A DNA stretch of 30,442 nt, taken from contig CALCTW010000123.1 of the NCBI GenBank assembly GCA_937907055.1, positions 1 through 30,442 on the forward strand, read 5' to 3'. Made by a program: the position numbers and the translations under genes. This DNA is from an uncultured Clostridia bacterium. GTDB lineage: Bacteria > Bacillota > Clostridia > Christensenellales > Aristaeellaceae. This document shows, piece after piece, positions 15,599 through 23,282 of this stretch (positions within the stretch are counted from its first letter, which is position 1; each line of letters starts with the position of its first letter). The notes below the pieces were generated by a model. That model was not told where the DNA came from, did no database searches, and saw only the letters and a program-made list of their open reading frames with translations.

Positions 15599-17512
15599 TC
15601 AATTACTGAAAGATGTTGAGCCAAGATCAACCCAAATCGCAGGACGAACCGCGACATACGGCGAATTCGCATCATCACTGTGAATAATACCGCTGGTATA
15701 AATATCCGACGCCTGATTATCATCCAGACCGACAGATCTCAGCCACCAGTACACATTTCCATTCACCTGATTATACAGAATCGGATTCTGCATCACATAT
15801 TCCGTTCCAATGCAGACACGCTGATCCGAAGATGCAAAGTAACGCAGAACTTCCTGATAGCTCAAGCAGAAAACCCGGTCCTCAGTCGAGACACCGTTAT
15901 TCGTACGGAATGTTGCAAATCCTGTCTCCGGCCCATTGTCCAAAGTTATCCGGCAAATAGCAGTCTGCTGATTTTCCGTAAACGCAGTATTAATGAACTG
16001 ATCATTCAACCAGGAACGGAGATAAGAGTGTTCCCAACTGGTTGTATCTGTCGTCAGGGAATAACGGCACTGATCCAGTGCGTAGCGGCTGATGAGAAGC
16101 GCTCTATCCCCTTCTACTGCCAGAACGATCCATTCAATTCCTTCGGTACCATTATCCAGATTGTTATCCTGTTCGTATCGGCCAAAGACAACGATATCTC
16201 CCGCCACCGCATGGATTGCATTTCGGGTCTCATATTCCTGAACAAATCCCTCCAATGCTCCAACGCGGGCATCGGTCACGACGTTGCTCTCCTCAATCGC
16301 CTTAATTCCCGCAGTTGTTACGCTATCAGTTTCTCCAAGACTGGTAAGCGTATTGTTAATGGTCGCTGTTTCTGCATTCAATACCGCAATTCCTGCCTCA
16401 TTCGCATCTGCTCGGCTCGTCAGCGTTGTGATATTGGCTTCACTCGCGTCTGCACGGCCCGACAGGGTTGAAATGCTCGCTTCACTCGCGTCCGCGCGAC
16501 CTGACAGGGTTGTAATGCTTGCTTCACTCGCGTCTGCGCGACCTGACAGGGTTGAAATGCTCGCTTCACTCGCGTCTGCGCGGCCTGACAGGGTTGTAAT
16601 GCTCGCTTCACTTGCGTCTGCGCGACCCGACAGGGTTGTAATGCTTGCCTCACTCGCGTCTGCGCGACCTGACAGGGTTGTAATGCTTGCCTCACTCGCG
16701 TCTGCACGACCCGACAAGGCTGTAATGCACGCTTCGCTCGCGTCTGCACGGCCCGACAGGGTTGTAATGCTCGCTTCGCTCGCGTCTGCTCGACCCGACA
16801 GGGCTGTAATGCTCGCTTCGCTCGCGTCTGCACGATCCGACAGTGCTGTAATGCTTGCCTCACTCGCGTCTGCGCGACCCGACAGTGCTGTAATGCTCGC
16901 TTCGCTCGCGTCTGCACGACCCGACAGAGTAGTAATGCTCGCTTCGCTCACGTCCGCGCGACCCGACAGGGTTGTAATGCTCGCTTCGCTCGCATCTGCA
17001 CGACCTGTCAGGGTTGTAATGCTCGCTTCGCTCGCGTCTGCACGACCCGACAAGGCTGTAATGCTCGCTTCGCTCGCGTCTGCTCGACCCGTCAGTGCTG
17101 TAATGCTCGCTTCACTCGCGTCTGCACGACCCGACAAGGCTGTAATACTTGCCTCACTTGCGTCTGCGCGACCGTTCAATACCGTAATATTCGTTTCAGC
17201 GGTATCAGCACGACCGCTTAATGCCGTGATATTAGACTCACTTGCATCTGCTCGTTCAGTCAATACTGTGATATTGGTCTCACTCACATCCGCACGACCG
17301 GCCAGTGCTGTGATATTCGCTTCACTTGCGTCTGCACGTTCGCTTAAAGCCGTAATCTCCTGATCTTTTTCCTGGTTCAGGGAAGCAATCTGTGTTTCCA
17401 CACTGTTCTTCAGCAGCAACAGAAGAACGCCTAATGCAATCTCAGCGATAAAAATGATTGCAACTGCAGCCACCAGAATTCGGTTCCACGTTTTTCTTCC
17501 GTCACTCTTCAT
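15599..17512 (-). CDS. Membrane-anchored DUF6273 protein with 23 tandem 14-residue stalk repeats
   Basis: This 637-aa protein has a short basic cytoplasmic start, a transmembrane anchor at residues about 12-35 and then a long extracellular stalk. Residues 58-379 are 23 contiguous repeats of 14 residues with the consensus GRADASEASITTLS, i.e. two heptads with hydrophobic I and L spacing as expected for a coiled coil. The C-terminal 210 residues form a DUF6273-type globular domain: VVFGRYEQDNN, EGIEWIVLAVEGDRALLISR, SYLRSWLNDQFINTAF, FCLSYQEVLRYF, YWWLRSVG and VAVRPAIWVDLGS. The ATG at 17512 has GGGAGG upstream and a consensus promoter. The head domain is visibly AT-richer than its paralogue near 25-26 kb. 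It is probably a surface display or adhesion protein; the function is inferred. Confidence 0.88.
   Translation of the reverse strand: MKSDGRKTWNRILVAAVAIIFIAEIALGVLLLLLKNSVETQIASLNQEKDQEITALSERADASEANITALAGRADVSETNITVLTERADASESNITALSGRADTAETNITVLNGRADASEASITALSGRADASEASITALTGRADASEASITALSGRADASEASITTLTGRADASEASITTLSGRADVSEASITTLSGRADASEASITALSGRADASEASITALSDRADASEASITALSGRADASEASITTLSGRADASEACITALSGRADASEASITTLSGRADASEASITTLSGRADASEASITTLSGRADASEASISTLSGRADASEASITTLSGRADASEASISTLSGRADASEANITTLTSRADANEAGIAVLNAETATINNTLTSLGETDSVTTAGIKAIEESNVVTDARVGALEGFVQEYETRNAIHAVAGDIVVFGRYEQDNNLDNGTEGIEWIVLAVEGDRALLISRYALDQCRYSLTTDTTSWEHSYLRSWLNDQFINTAFTENQQTAICRITLDNGPETGFATFRTNNGVSTEDRVFCLSYQEVLRYFASSDQRVCIGTEYVMQNPILYNQVNGNVYWWLRSVGLDDNQASDIYTSGIIHSDDANSPYVAVRPAIWVDLGSTSFSN
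16376..17341 (-). repeat. Tandem array of 23 units of 42 bp inside the stalk protein
   Basis: The units follow each other with no spacers and no frame loss. The outer units (first four and last two in the protein) are the most divergent. The central ones differ by a few bases, as expected from repeated unequal exchange. Confidence 0.95.
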
Positions 17513-17563
17513 GTTGTGTTCCTCCCGTACTCAACGGACAATATGTTGTTGTTTGTTGGTATC

Positions 17564-17592
17564 AATATACCATAAACGCCATTTTATGTCAA
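17564..17592 (-). promoter_or_regulatory. Promoter of the repeat-stalk DUF6273 gene
   Basis: On the - strand, consensus TTGACA (17592-17587), a 17-bp spacer and TATATT (17569-17564), 52 bp upstream of the ATG. Confidence 0.88.
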
Positions 17593-17785
17593 TAGAAAAA
17601 GAAATAAATTACATCTATTTTAATTTTATATATAAGAAATCCTCTATTTACCACCTTATTCTTCGTGCAAAAAATGCTGTTGTTATTTTCAGCATCGAAT
17701 CCTTCCTAAATTCACGCTTTCACCTTGCGCATTCCCCTTCATCTGTAATAAAATAAAGGAAGATCGATCTTTGGGAGGTTTTCCG

Positions 17786-19009
17786 ATGAAAGGTTTTGAT
17801 TCTCTTACCGTCCGTCCCGGACGTTTTTATCTTCCGGATGAAAAGGATATCCCCCTCTGGCCCATCGTGGCCTGTGATCAGTACAGCGCGCAGAAGGATG
17901 TGTGGCAGCAGGCTTATGATGCCGTGGGCGATGCCCCCTCCGCGCTGAAGCTGATCATTCCGGAAGCCTATCTGGATGAAAGCGATACCCGTGTTCCTGC
18001 CGCCTGCGCGCAGATGAAGCAGTATTTGGCCGATGGCACGCTGAAGGAAGCGGTGAACGGATTTGTGCTGGTGGAGCGCGCCACCCAGTCCGGTGTGAAG
18101 ACCGGCCTTGTGGTCACCGTGGATCTGGAGGATTACTCCTTTCTCCCCGGCACCAAGAGCGCCATCCGCCCCACGGAGGGCACCATTGTGGAGCGCATCC
18201 CGCCCCGTCTGAAGGTGCGTCAGGATGCCGATCTGGAGCTGCCCCACATCCTGCTCCTGATCGATGATCCGCAGGATACTGTGATCGGCCCCATTTACGC
18301 GGCGCGTGACGCGCTCCGTCCGGTCTATGATACCGATCTGCTGCTGAACGGCGGCCACATCCGCGGCTGGGCTGTGGAGGATGAAGCGCGTCTTTCCGGT
18401 GTCGCGAACGCTTTATCTGCCCTGCGCGCCCAGCTGAATGACGGCGGCATCCTCATCGCGGTCGGCGACGGCAATCATTCTCTGGCCACCGCCAAGGCGC
18501 ACTGGGAAAATGTGAAGGCAACCCTCACCGAAGAAGAACAGAAGACCCATCCCGCCCGTTTCGCCGGCGCGGAGATCAACAATATCTATTCCCCCGCGCT
18601 TATCTTTGAGCCCATCCATCGTGTCATCTTCGATACGGATGAAGCCGCGGTCATGACCATGCTGCAGGATGCCGGACTGGAAAAGACCGAAGGCCCTGCC
18701 GATGTGACCATCGTCACCCGTGATCACACCGTCGCTTACCGCATCACACGTCCCCTGCACACGCTGCCCATCGGCACTGTGCAGATCCTGCTGGACCGCG
18801 TAAAGCCGAAGTTGGATTATGTGCACGGCGAAGACGCGGTGCGTGAGATCGTCAAAAAAGAAAACGCCGTCGGCATTCTGGTGCCCGCCATGGAAAAGAG
18901 CCTTCTTTTCCCGGCAGTAGAGAAGAACGGCCCGCTTCCCCGCAAGACCTTCTCCATGGGTGAAGCCAACGAGAAACGCTATTACATGGAAGCTGGAAAG
19001 ATCCGCTGA
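17786..19009 (+). CDS. DUF1015 family protein
   Basis: This 407-aa cytoplasmic protein has DUF1015 features: the N-terminal RPGRFYLPDE with LWPIVACDQYSAQKDVWQQ, the middle GTIVERIPPRLKVRQDA, and the strongly conserved IAVGDGNHSLATAKAHWE, whose GDGNHS is the family signature. The C-terminal part (HGEDAVREIVKKENAVGILV, VEKNGPLPRKTFSMGEANEKRYYMEAGKI) is also typical. The biochemical role is unknown to me. The ATG at 17786 is chosen because GGGAGGT lies 7 bp upstream; the frame opens earlier only through a TTG within the ribosome binding site. It lies 29 bp upstream of the rRNA methyltransferase gene with no terminator between, so the two probably form an operon. Confidence 0.88.
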   Translation: MKGFDSLTVRPGRFYLPDEKDIPLWPIVACDQYSAQKDVWQQAYDAVGDAPSALKLIIPEAYLDESDTRVPAACAQMKQYLADGTLKEAVNGFVLVERATQSGVKTGLVVTVDLEDYSFLPGTKSAIRPTEGTIVERIPPRLKVRQDADLELPHILLLIDDPQDTVIGPIYAARDALRPVYDTDLLLNGGHIRGWAVEDEARLSGVANALSALRAQLNDGGILIAVGDGNHSLATAKAHWENVKATLTEEEQKTHPARFAGAEINNIYSPALIFEPIHRVIFDTDEAAVMTMLQDAGLEKTEGPADVTIVTRDHTVAYRITRPLHTLPIGTVQILLDRVKPKLDYVHGEDAVREIVKKENAVGILVPAMEKSLLFPAVEKNGPLPRKTFSMGEANEKRYYMEAGKIR

Positions 19010-19038
19010 CCGCCGATACTTATCCGGAAGGAAACCTG

Positions 19039-20382
19039 ATGATAAAGAAAAATGATCTGATCGAGCTGGAGATCCTGCGGCTGGCAGGCGCGCGCGGCTT
19101 CGCGCAGCATGAGGGCATGGCCGTCTTCGTGGAAAACGCCCTGCCGGGCGAAAAGGCGCTCTGCCGTATCCTGAAGGCCGATAAAAATTACGCCTTCGCC
19201 CGGGTGGAAACGCTGCTGTCCGCCTCTGCTGACCGCCGTGAGCCCGATTGCCCGTATTACGCCCGCTGCGGCAGCTGCACCTGCCGTCATATGGATTATG
19301 ATCTCACCCTGAAGATGAAGCAGCAGGAAGTGCGCGATGCCTTTTCCCACTTGGCCGGGATCGAGATCGCGGTTCCGCCCGTCATCGGGATGGAGCAGCC
19401 GTACTACTACCGAAACAAGATCTCCATGCCGGTCGCGGGTGTGTCCGGCACGCCGGTCGCCGGGTATTACGCCCCGCGCAGTCATCGCGTGACCGAGGTA
19501 CACAACTGCCTTGTGGCCATGCAGTCCGGCAATACCATTGTATAGATCACCCTCCAGTGGATGAAGAAATTCGGCATCGCGCCCTATGACGAGGGCAGCG
19601 GCAAGGGTCTCATCCGCCACATCATGTCCCGCGTATCCACCGATGGCAGCTGCATGGTGGTCATCATCGCCACCGCCGCGCTCCCGCATGAGGCAGAGCT
19701 GACGGGCATGCTCCGCGCTGGGGTGGAAAAACTGGTCTCCGTACAGCTGAATATCAACCGCCGCCGGGATAATGTCATTCTTGGCGATACCTGCCGTGTG
19801 CTGTGGGGGCAGGAGCGTCTGCGCGACACCCTCTGCGGCCTCACGTTCGATCTCAGCCCGCTTTCCTTCTTCCAGATCAACCCCGTGCAGACCGAAAAAC
19901 TGTACCGGACGGCGCTCGATCTGGCCGATGTGCAACCGGATGAGACCGCTGTGGATCTCTACTGCGGCGCGGGTACCATCACGCTCTCCCTTGCCCGCAG
20001 GGCCAAATTCGTCACCGGCATTGAGATCGTGCCCCCGGCCATCGAGGACGCGAAGAAGAACGCCGCCCGGAACGGCATTGCCAATGTCAGTTTCCACGCC
20101 GCCGCGGCGGAGGATCTGCTGCCCAAACTGGTCAGCGAGGGTCTCCGCCCTGATGTCATCATGATGGATCCTCCCCGCAAGGGCGCGGAGGAAAGCGTGC
20201 TGCGCGCCATCGCCGAATGCGCACCCAAGCGCGTCGTTTACGTCAGCTGTGATGTGCACTCTCAGGCCCGCGATGTCAAACTGCTCACCGCGCTCGGCTA
20301 CCGGCTGGAAAAGGTGCAGCCGGTCGATATGTTCCCCTTCACGGAGCATGTAGAAAATGTGGCGCTTCTCACAAAAGCATAA
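19039..20382 (+). CDS. rlmD: 23S rRNA (uracil-5-)-methyltransferase, RlmD/RumA type, one in-frame TAG
   Basis: This is read as one 447-codon gene with TAG at codon 169. A TRAM-type beta-barrel (residues about 1-58) is followed by the iron-sulfur motif: Cys71, Cys77, Cys80 (CPYYARCGSC) and later Cys157 (HNCLVAM). After the TAG come KGLIRHIMSRVS, SFFQINPVQTEKLY, the SAM site AVDLYCGAGTITLSLA, MDPPRKGAE and the catalytic YVSCD with Cys404. The methyl donor is SAM and the target is a uridine in 23S rRNA. The full length equals the family's usual 430-460 aa only if the TAG is translated. The segments on the two sides carry different essential parts (cluster versus catalytic Cys), so a truncated product would be useless. 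AAGGA precedes the ATG. Confidence 0.93.
19543..19545 (+). other. In-frame TAG read as sense (rlmD codon 169)
   Basis: Context is N-T-I-V-TAG-I-T-L-Q-W-M-K-K-F-G. This is the helix between the fourth cluster cysteine and the GLIRH motif, where family members have a variable polar residue. The next base is A. Confidence 0.88.
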
Positions 20383-20393
20383 TCCTCAATAAA

Positions 20394-20488
20394 CCAAAAA
20401 GCACAGGATCATCCCGATCCTGTGCCCTTTTTTTGCTTTATGCTTTCACATCACAGTTTACTTATAAAGGCCGACCCATGTATGCACA
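20394..20488. repeat. Direct repeat, left copy
   Basis: About 94 bp, nearly identical to 23190-23282 (four small differences seen by eye). It holds a terminator hairpin and, on the - strand, a stranded gene end reading VHTWVGLYK-stop. That is the last nine codons of the gene at 23252-24223 with one change. Confidence 0.93.
20401..20434. terminator. Bidirectional terminator between rlmD and the convergent SH3b gene
   Basis: GCACAGGATC (20401-20410) pairs with GATCCTGTGC (20416-20425) around ATCCC. Seven Ts follow on the + strand and AAAAA at 20396-20400 serves the - strand. Confidence 0.92.
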
Positions 20489-20517
20489 TATGCATCCGAT
20501 GTGATTTACTCAACGAA

Positions 20518-21507
20518 TTATTGTGCAAGAAAGCTGTGCCAGATATATCCGGTCATTCCAATTGAGTCAGGATCAGTCGGACCATTGGGCCATAATACCA
20601 CACGAATCCACCCCTTATCCGCACCACAGTCTGTTGCTAACACATTGACGACAGTATCAGCATCGAGATGAGCCAGTGATTTGGATGATATATCAGGTTC
20701 TTGCCTAAGGTTGACCCAATTTACATTAGATACGCACATGGTTTCAGCCCTCAGATGACCGTTGACCAATAAGTGCTGCGCTGAATGAATCCGTTCATCA
20801 TATGCTCGGGGGCTATCAAAGGCCTTTGACTGATAGCGATCATTCCAACAATGTAGCGACTGTGTTCCATAAAAGAGCTGCAGGTCTTCTCCGAATGTAT
20901 TTGCATCAATCTCGTAGCGTTCAAAAACACCGCCGACAGCAAGACCATATCTTGATTCCCAGAAGTAGGCCGTCATCCGCAAGGAGGCATAGCCGTCATT
21001 TTCCCAGGAAAGGATGACCTTTTGCTCCGGGTAGAGGATATAATTGCAGAATTCCAGCTGAACAGGGTCGCCCCAACTGTAGGTTTCGCGCTGCCAGCGG
21101 CAAGTGGTCTCTGGCGGAATGAAGGCTTGCTGATCATTGTTCCAGATTGCCACGGTTTGATATACATTTGACGCACCCTCTGCTACCAGCAGAACAAGGT
21201 CCGAATAGCCGTCAAAGTTCAGGTCCTCCATTCTGGCCAGCGGAACGATATCCTAAATTCCGGGAGTTTCTATGGATGCATAGCAGAATTCCTGCGCATG
21301 TCCGTCGGCATATGTAATATGGACGAGGAGGCTATGAGGACGATCTCTTGTTTCATCTGTAAACACTTTTGTAATCTGGATGTTGATTGGAGAAATTGAT
21401 TCGTGAATCTGACCATCCAGTTCAAAAACCACTTTCTCGGCGATGCAGTTGAAGCTAACTAAAACCAGCAAACATACGACAAACAGTGCAGCAGTTATCT
21501 TCCTCAT
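20518..21507 (-). CDS. Secreted SH3b-domain protein with one in-frame TAG
   Basis: This is read as one 329-codon gene with TAG at codon 85. A signal peptide occupies about residues 1-23 (MRKITAALFVVCLLVLVSFN, ending near CIAE; possibly a lipoprotein-like Cys). The middle contains RMEDLNFDGYSDLVLLV just after the TAG, the Asp-rich DxNxDGxxDL loop of FG-GAP/VCBS-like calcium-binding repeats. The C-terminal 75 residues are an SH3b domain: VNWVNLRQEPDISSKSLAHL, VVNVLATD, GWIRVVLWP and GYIWHSFLAQ. GGAGGT precedes the ATG by 10 bp. It is AT-richer than most of the window, lies between direct repeats and probably has the same surface role as its neighbour. Without readthrough the first piece would be only 84 residues. 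Confidence 0.8.
21253..21255 (-). other. In-frame TAG read as sense (SH3b gene codon 85)
   Basis: Context is T-P-G-I-TAG-D-I-V-P-L-A-R-M-E-D. The conserved DLNFDG loop follows in the same frame. The next base is G. Confidence 0.78.
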
Positions 21508-21588
21508 GATACATAGTACCTCCGTGATTGATGTTCATAGATAAAACGGGTATTCCGTAACAAATCTTTCAACATGTTTCAATTGAGT

Positions 21589-22812
21589 TTACCTGACAGA
21601 AACCCCAGCAGGTTCTACATTGGGTTCTTCAAATGTGACCAGCATATCTCCATTGTTCTGTTCAATGCTCTTCAAGCTAATACGCGTACCATCTTTCATC
21701 ACAGCGACATTGTCGTTTTCCACTCGGTCATAGGGAGTAATGTCACAAATGTATTCACCTTCCTGACTGTATAGCATCCATCGGTCTGTCCCTGTCTTCT
21801 TATTCATCTCAATGATAACATAGCCATTTTCAGGATCAAAATCATAAACAGTGAAATGAATCATTTTGTTTCCTGCTTCAAGAAGTGGCCGGATAGAAAG
21901 CATCTCGCCATCGCATGACAGTGTAATCAGCTCCAACTTGCCAATTCCATTCTACTCTGTCCGGTATATGACTGTTATCCTGCCATCGGGAAGGAAGGCC
22001 GGTGCTTCCATAAACTCATACTTTGCTGTATGCCGGCAAAAATTCCACAGCACATTTCCATTGTTGTTAATGCAAGTCACCCAGCCACATGGACCATCCT
22101 TTGTCCGGCTGCCAAGCGTTCCATCGGAAGACTGGGTCAGTCCACTCATTACAATTTGATCATCCTCGCTTACCGTAATGAAATAAAGAGCATCAACTCC
22201 GCTTCCACCGATAATAAAGCTTGCCTTAGGTGTAAAGTAGTTGGAATTAATGAGAACATATTCCTTTCTAACCCAACCGCTATAACGTTTGCCCTCTTCA
22301 TCACGGTAAACGATATTGTACCATGAGCCATTTTCTTCTATCACTGTACAATTTGCCCCATACGTCAGTGTATGATTGATATTTGATGTGACATCCGGCA
22401 TCTCCCTTAACGAGAGGGATTCACACACCACAAAGCCTGTATCGTATCCGTTGTATTCTTCGCTTGAATCACCATCGAAAACACTCATATTTATTCCAAT
22501 GATCATATCAGGATTCGCCACAATCCAGCCCTGCTGCGTAATTCCATTTCTATCCCGATAAGAAATCCTTGTCCACTCTATCGGAACATTCGAAAAGAAA
22601 TAGGAGTCAAAAGCAGAACCTGCCTACGTTGTAAGTTGTTCCATCACCTCATATTCCATTCCTTCGTCTAAAACAGTAACAATTTGCATTTTTCGTCCGT
22701 CATCTGTTACCTTGAAAACATCCGTTGCTTGTTGAAGCGTTTCAGCACTACAAGAAATAATACTTAATGATAATGCGATTCCAACAAGCAAAAAGATTGT
22801 GAGTTTTTTCAT
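21589..22812 (-). CDS. Secreted SH3b / propeller-like protein with two in-frame TAG codons
   Basis: This is read as one 407-codon gene with TAG at codons 63 and 287. The N-terminus (MKKLTIFLLVGIALSLSIIS then CSAE) is a signal peptide, probably with a lipobox-like Cys. An SH3b domain occupies about residues 117-180 (FVVCESLSLREMPDVTSN, GANCTVIEENGSWYNIVYRD, GWVRKEYVLI). The remaining half has repeated strands like a beta-propeller: DALYFITVSEDDQIVMSG, GWVTCINNNGNVLWNF, APAFLPDGRITVIY, then the second TAG and KLELITLSCDGEMLS. ATG 22812 is chosen over 22818 because GGAGGA is then 8 bp away. It is encoded just upstream of the other SH3b gene in the same direction, separated by 81 bp. The function is inferred to be cell-surface binding. 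Confidence 0.8.
21952..21954 (-). other. In-frame TAG read as sense (codon 287)
   Basis: Context is V-I-Y-R-T-E-TAG-N-G-I-G-K-L-E-L. It lies in the loop between two propeller-like strands. The next base is A. Confidence 0.78.
22624..22626 (-). other. In-frame TAG read as sense (codon 63)
   Basis: Context is E-Q-L-T-T-TAG-A-G-S-A-F-D-S-Y-F. The frame continues through 34 further codons before the next ATG, all plausible protein (including WTRISYRDRNG), so a restart there would lose part of a domain. The next base is G. Confidence 0.8.
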
Positions 22813-23189
22813 CGTCATCTTCCTCCACCTTACATTTTCACGGTATGTAGAATCATGATGTTGGTCTCGGTTGACAACATCCATACAATAAACGAAACCG
22901 CCCCAGGTTTTCTTCCTTAAATATGATAAATTTGATAAAGTAGTTGATAATCCTTTTGTTGTTTTTTCTTGGTTGCTTACTGCAAATGAATTTCCATTTT
23001 CCGTGATAGTTCTTCCCTGTCCTCGACGCTGAGCAGAAGTGTTATTTCTATCCGCTCATCTTTTTTCCTTTCCTCTCATGCTTGAATAGTATTCCATGAT
23101 ATACTCTGCTATCCGCTGATCTCAACGCTATTGCGGAAAAGCATTTTAACCTAACTACTGAAAGCGCAATGTGATATGCCCCATCCAAT
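22813..23189. other. AT-rich gap with no intact gene
   Basis: This gap lies upstream of the SH3b pair. I see no clear sigma-A promoter, though one must exist for those genes. On the - strand at 23097-22977 there is a short broken frame: an ATG start reading MEYYSSMRGKEKR, then, after one skipped base at a run of six As, ERIEITLLLSVEDREELSRK and a TAA. It may be a decayed gene end. It matches no family that I recognise. Confidence 0.4.
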
Positions 23190-23282
23190 CCAAAAGGCAC
23201 AGGATCATCCCGATCCTGTGCCTTTTTTGCTTTATACTTTCACATCACAGTTTACTTATAAAAGCCGACCCATGTATGCACA
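23190..23282. repeat. Direct repeat, right copy
   Basis: Near-identical partner of 20394-20488. This copy includes the true 3' end (VHTWVGFYK-stop) of the gene at 23252-24223 plus its terminator. The two copies bracket the SH3b block. Confidence 0.93.
23196..23228. terminator. Terminator hairpin in the right repeat copy
   Basis: GGCACAGGATC (23196-23206) pairs with GATCCTGTGCC (23212-23222), with six Ts on the + side and AAAA on the - side. It ends the convergent gene at 23252-24223. Confidence 0.88.

Noticed and set aside
16376..17341. The regular 42-bp repeats as a CRISPR array
   Set aside because: Units are contiguous with no spacers, stay in one reading frame and encode a coiled-coil stalk.
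16284..17363. A long open frame on the + strand through the repeat array
   Set aside because: It is the antisense shadow of the 42-bp repeats, which keep every frame open because their length is a multiple of three. It has no ribosome binding site and the opposite strand has a promoter, anchor and known head domain.
11611..22626. Pyrrolysine insertion at the TAG codons
   Set aside because: Pyrrolysine is known mainly at active sites of methylamine methyltransferases. Here TAG falls at unrelated, non-catalytic positions in surface proteins and an rRNA methyltransferase, and no pyl genes are in the window. A CUA tRNA of another identity fits better, although the genome must be searched.
11479..22812. 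The TAG-containing genes as pseudogenes
   Set aside because: Seven nonsense codons are all TAG, with no frameshift, TAA or TGA among them. Promoters, ribosome binding sites and terminators are intact and the domains are complete on both sides. Random decay would not give this pattern.
22977..23097. Programmed frameshifting at the run of six As
   Set aside because: Joining the frames needs a +1 shift and the run is not in the phase of a canonical -1 slippery heptamer. No structure or transposase context is present, so decay or chance is more likely.
20489..23189. The repeat-bounded block as an insertion sequence
   Set aside because: No transposase, terminal inverted repeats or short target duplication is seen. 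The flanking repeats are about 94-bp direct copies of a gene end and terminator.
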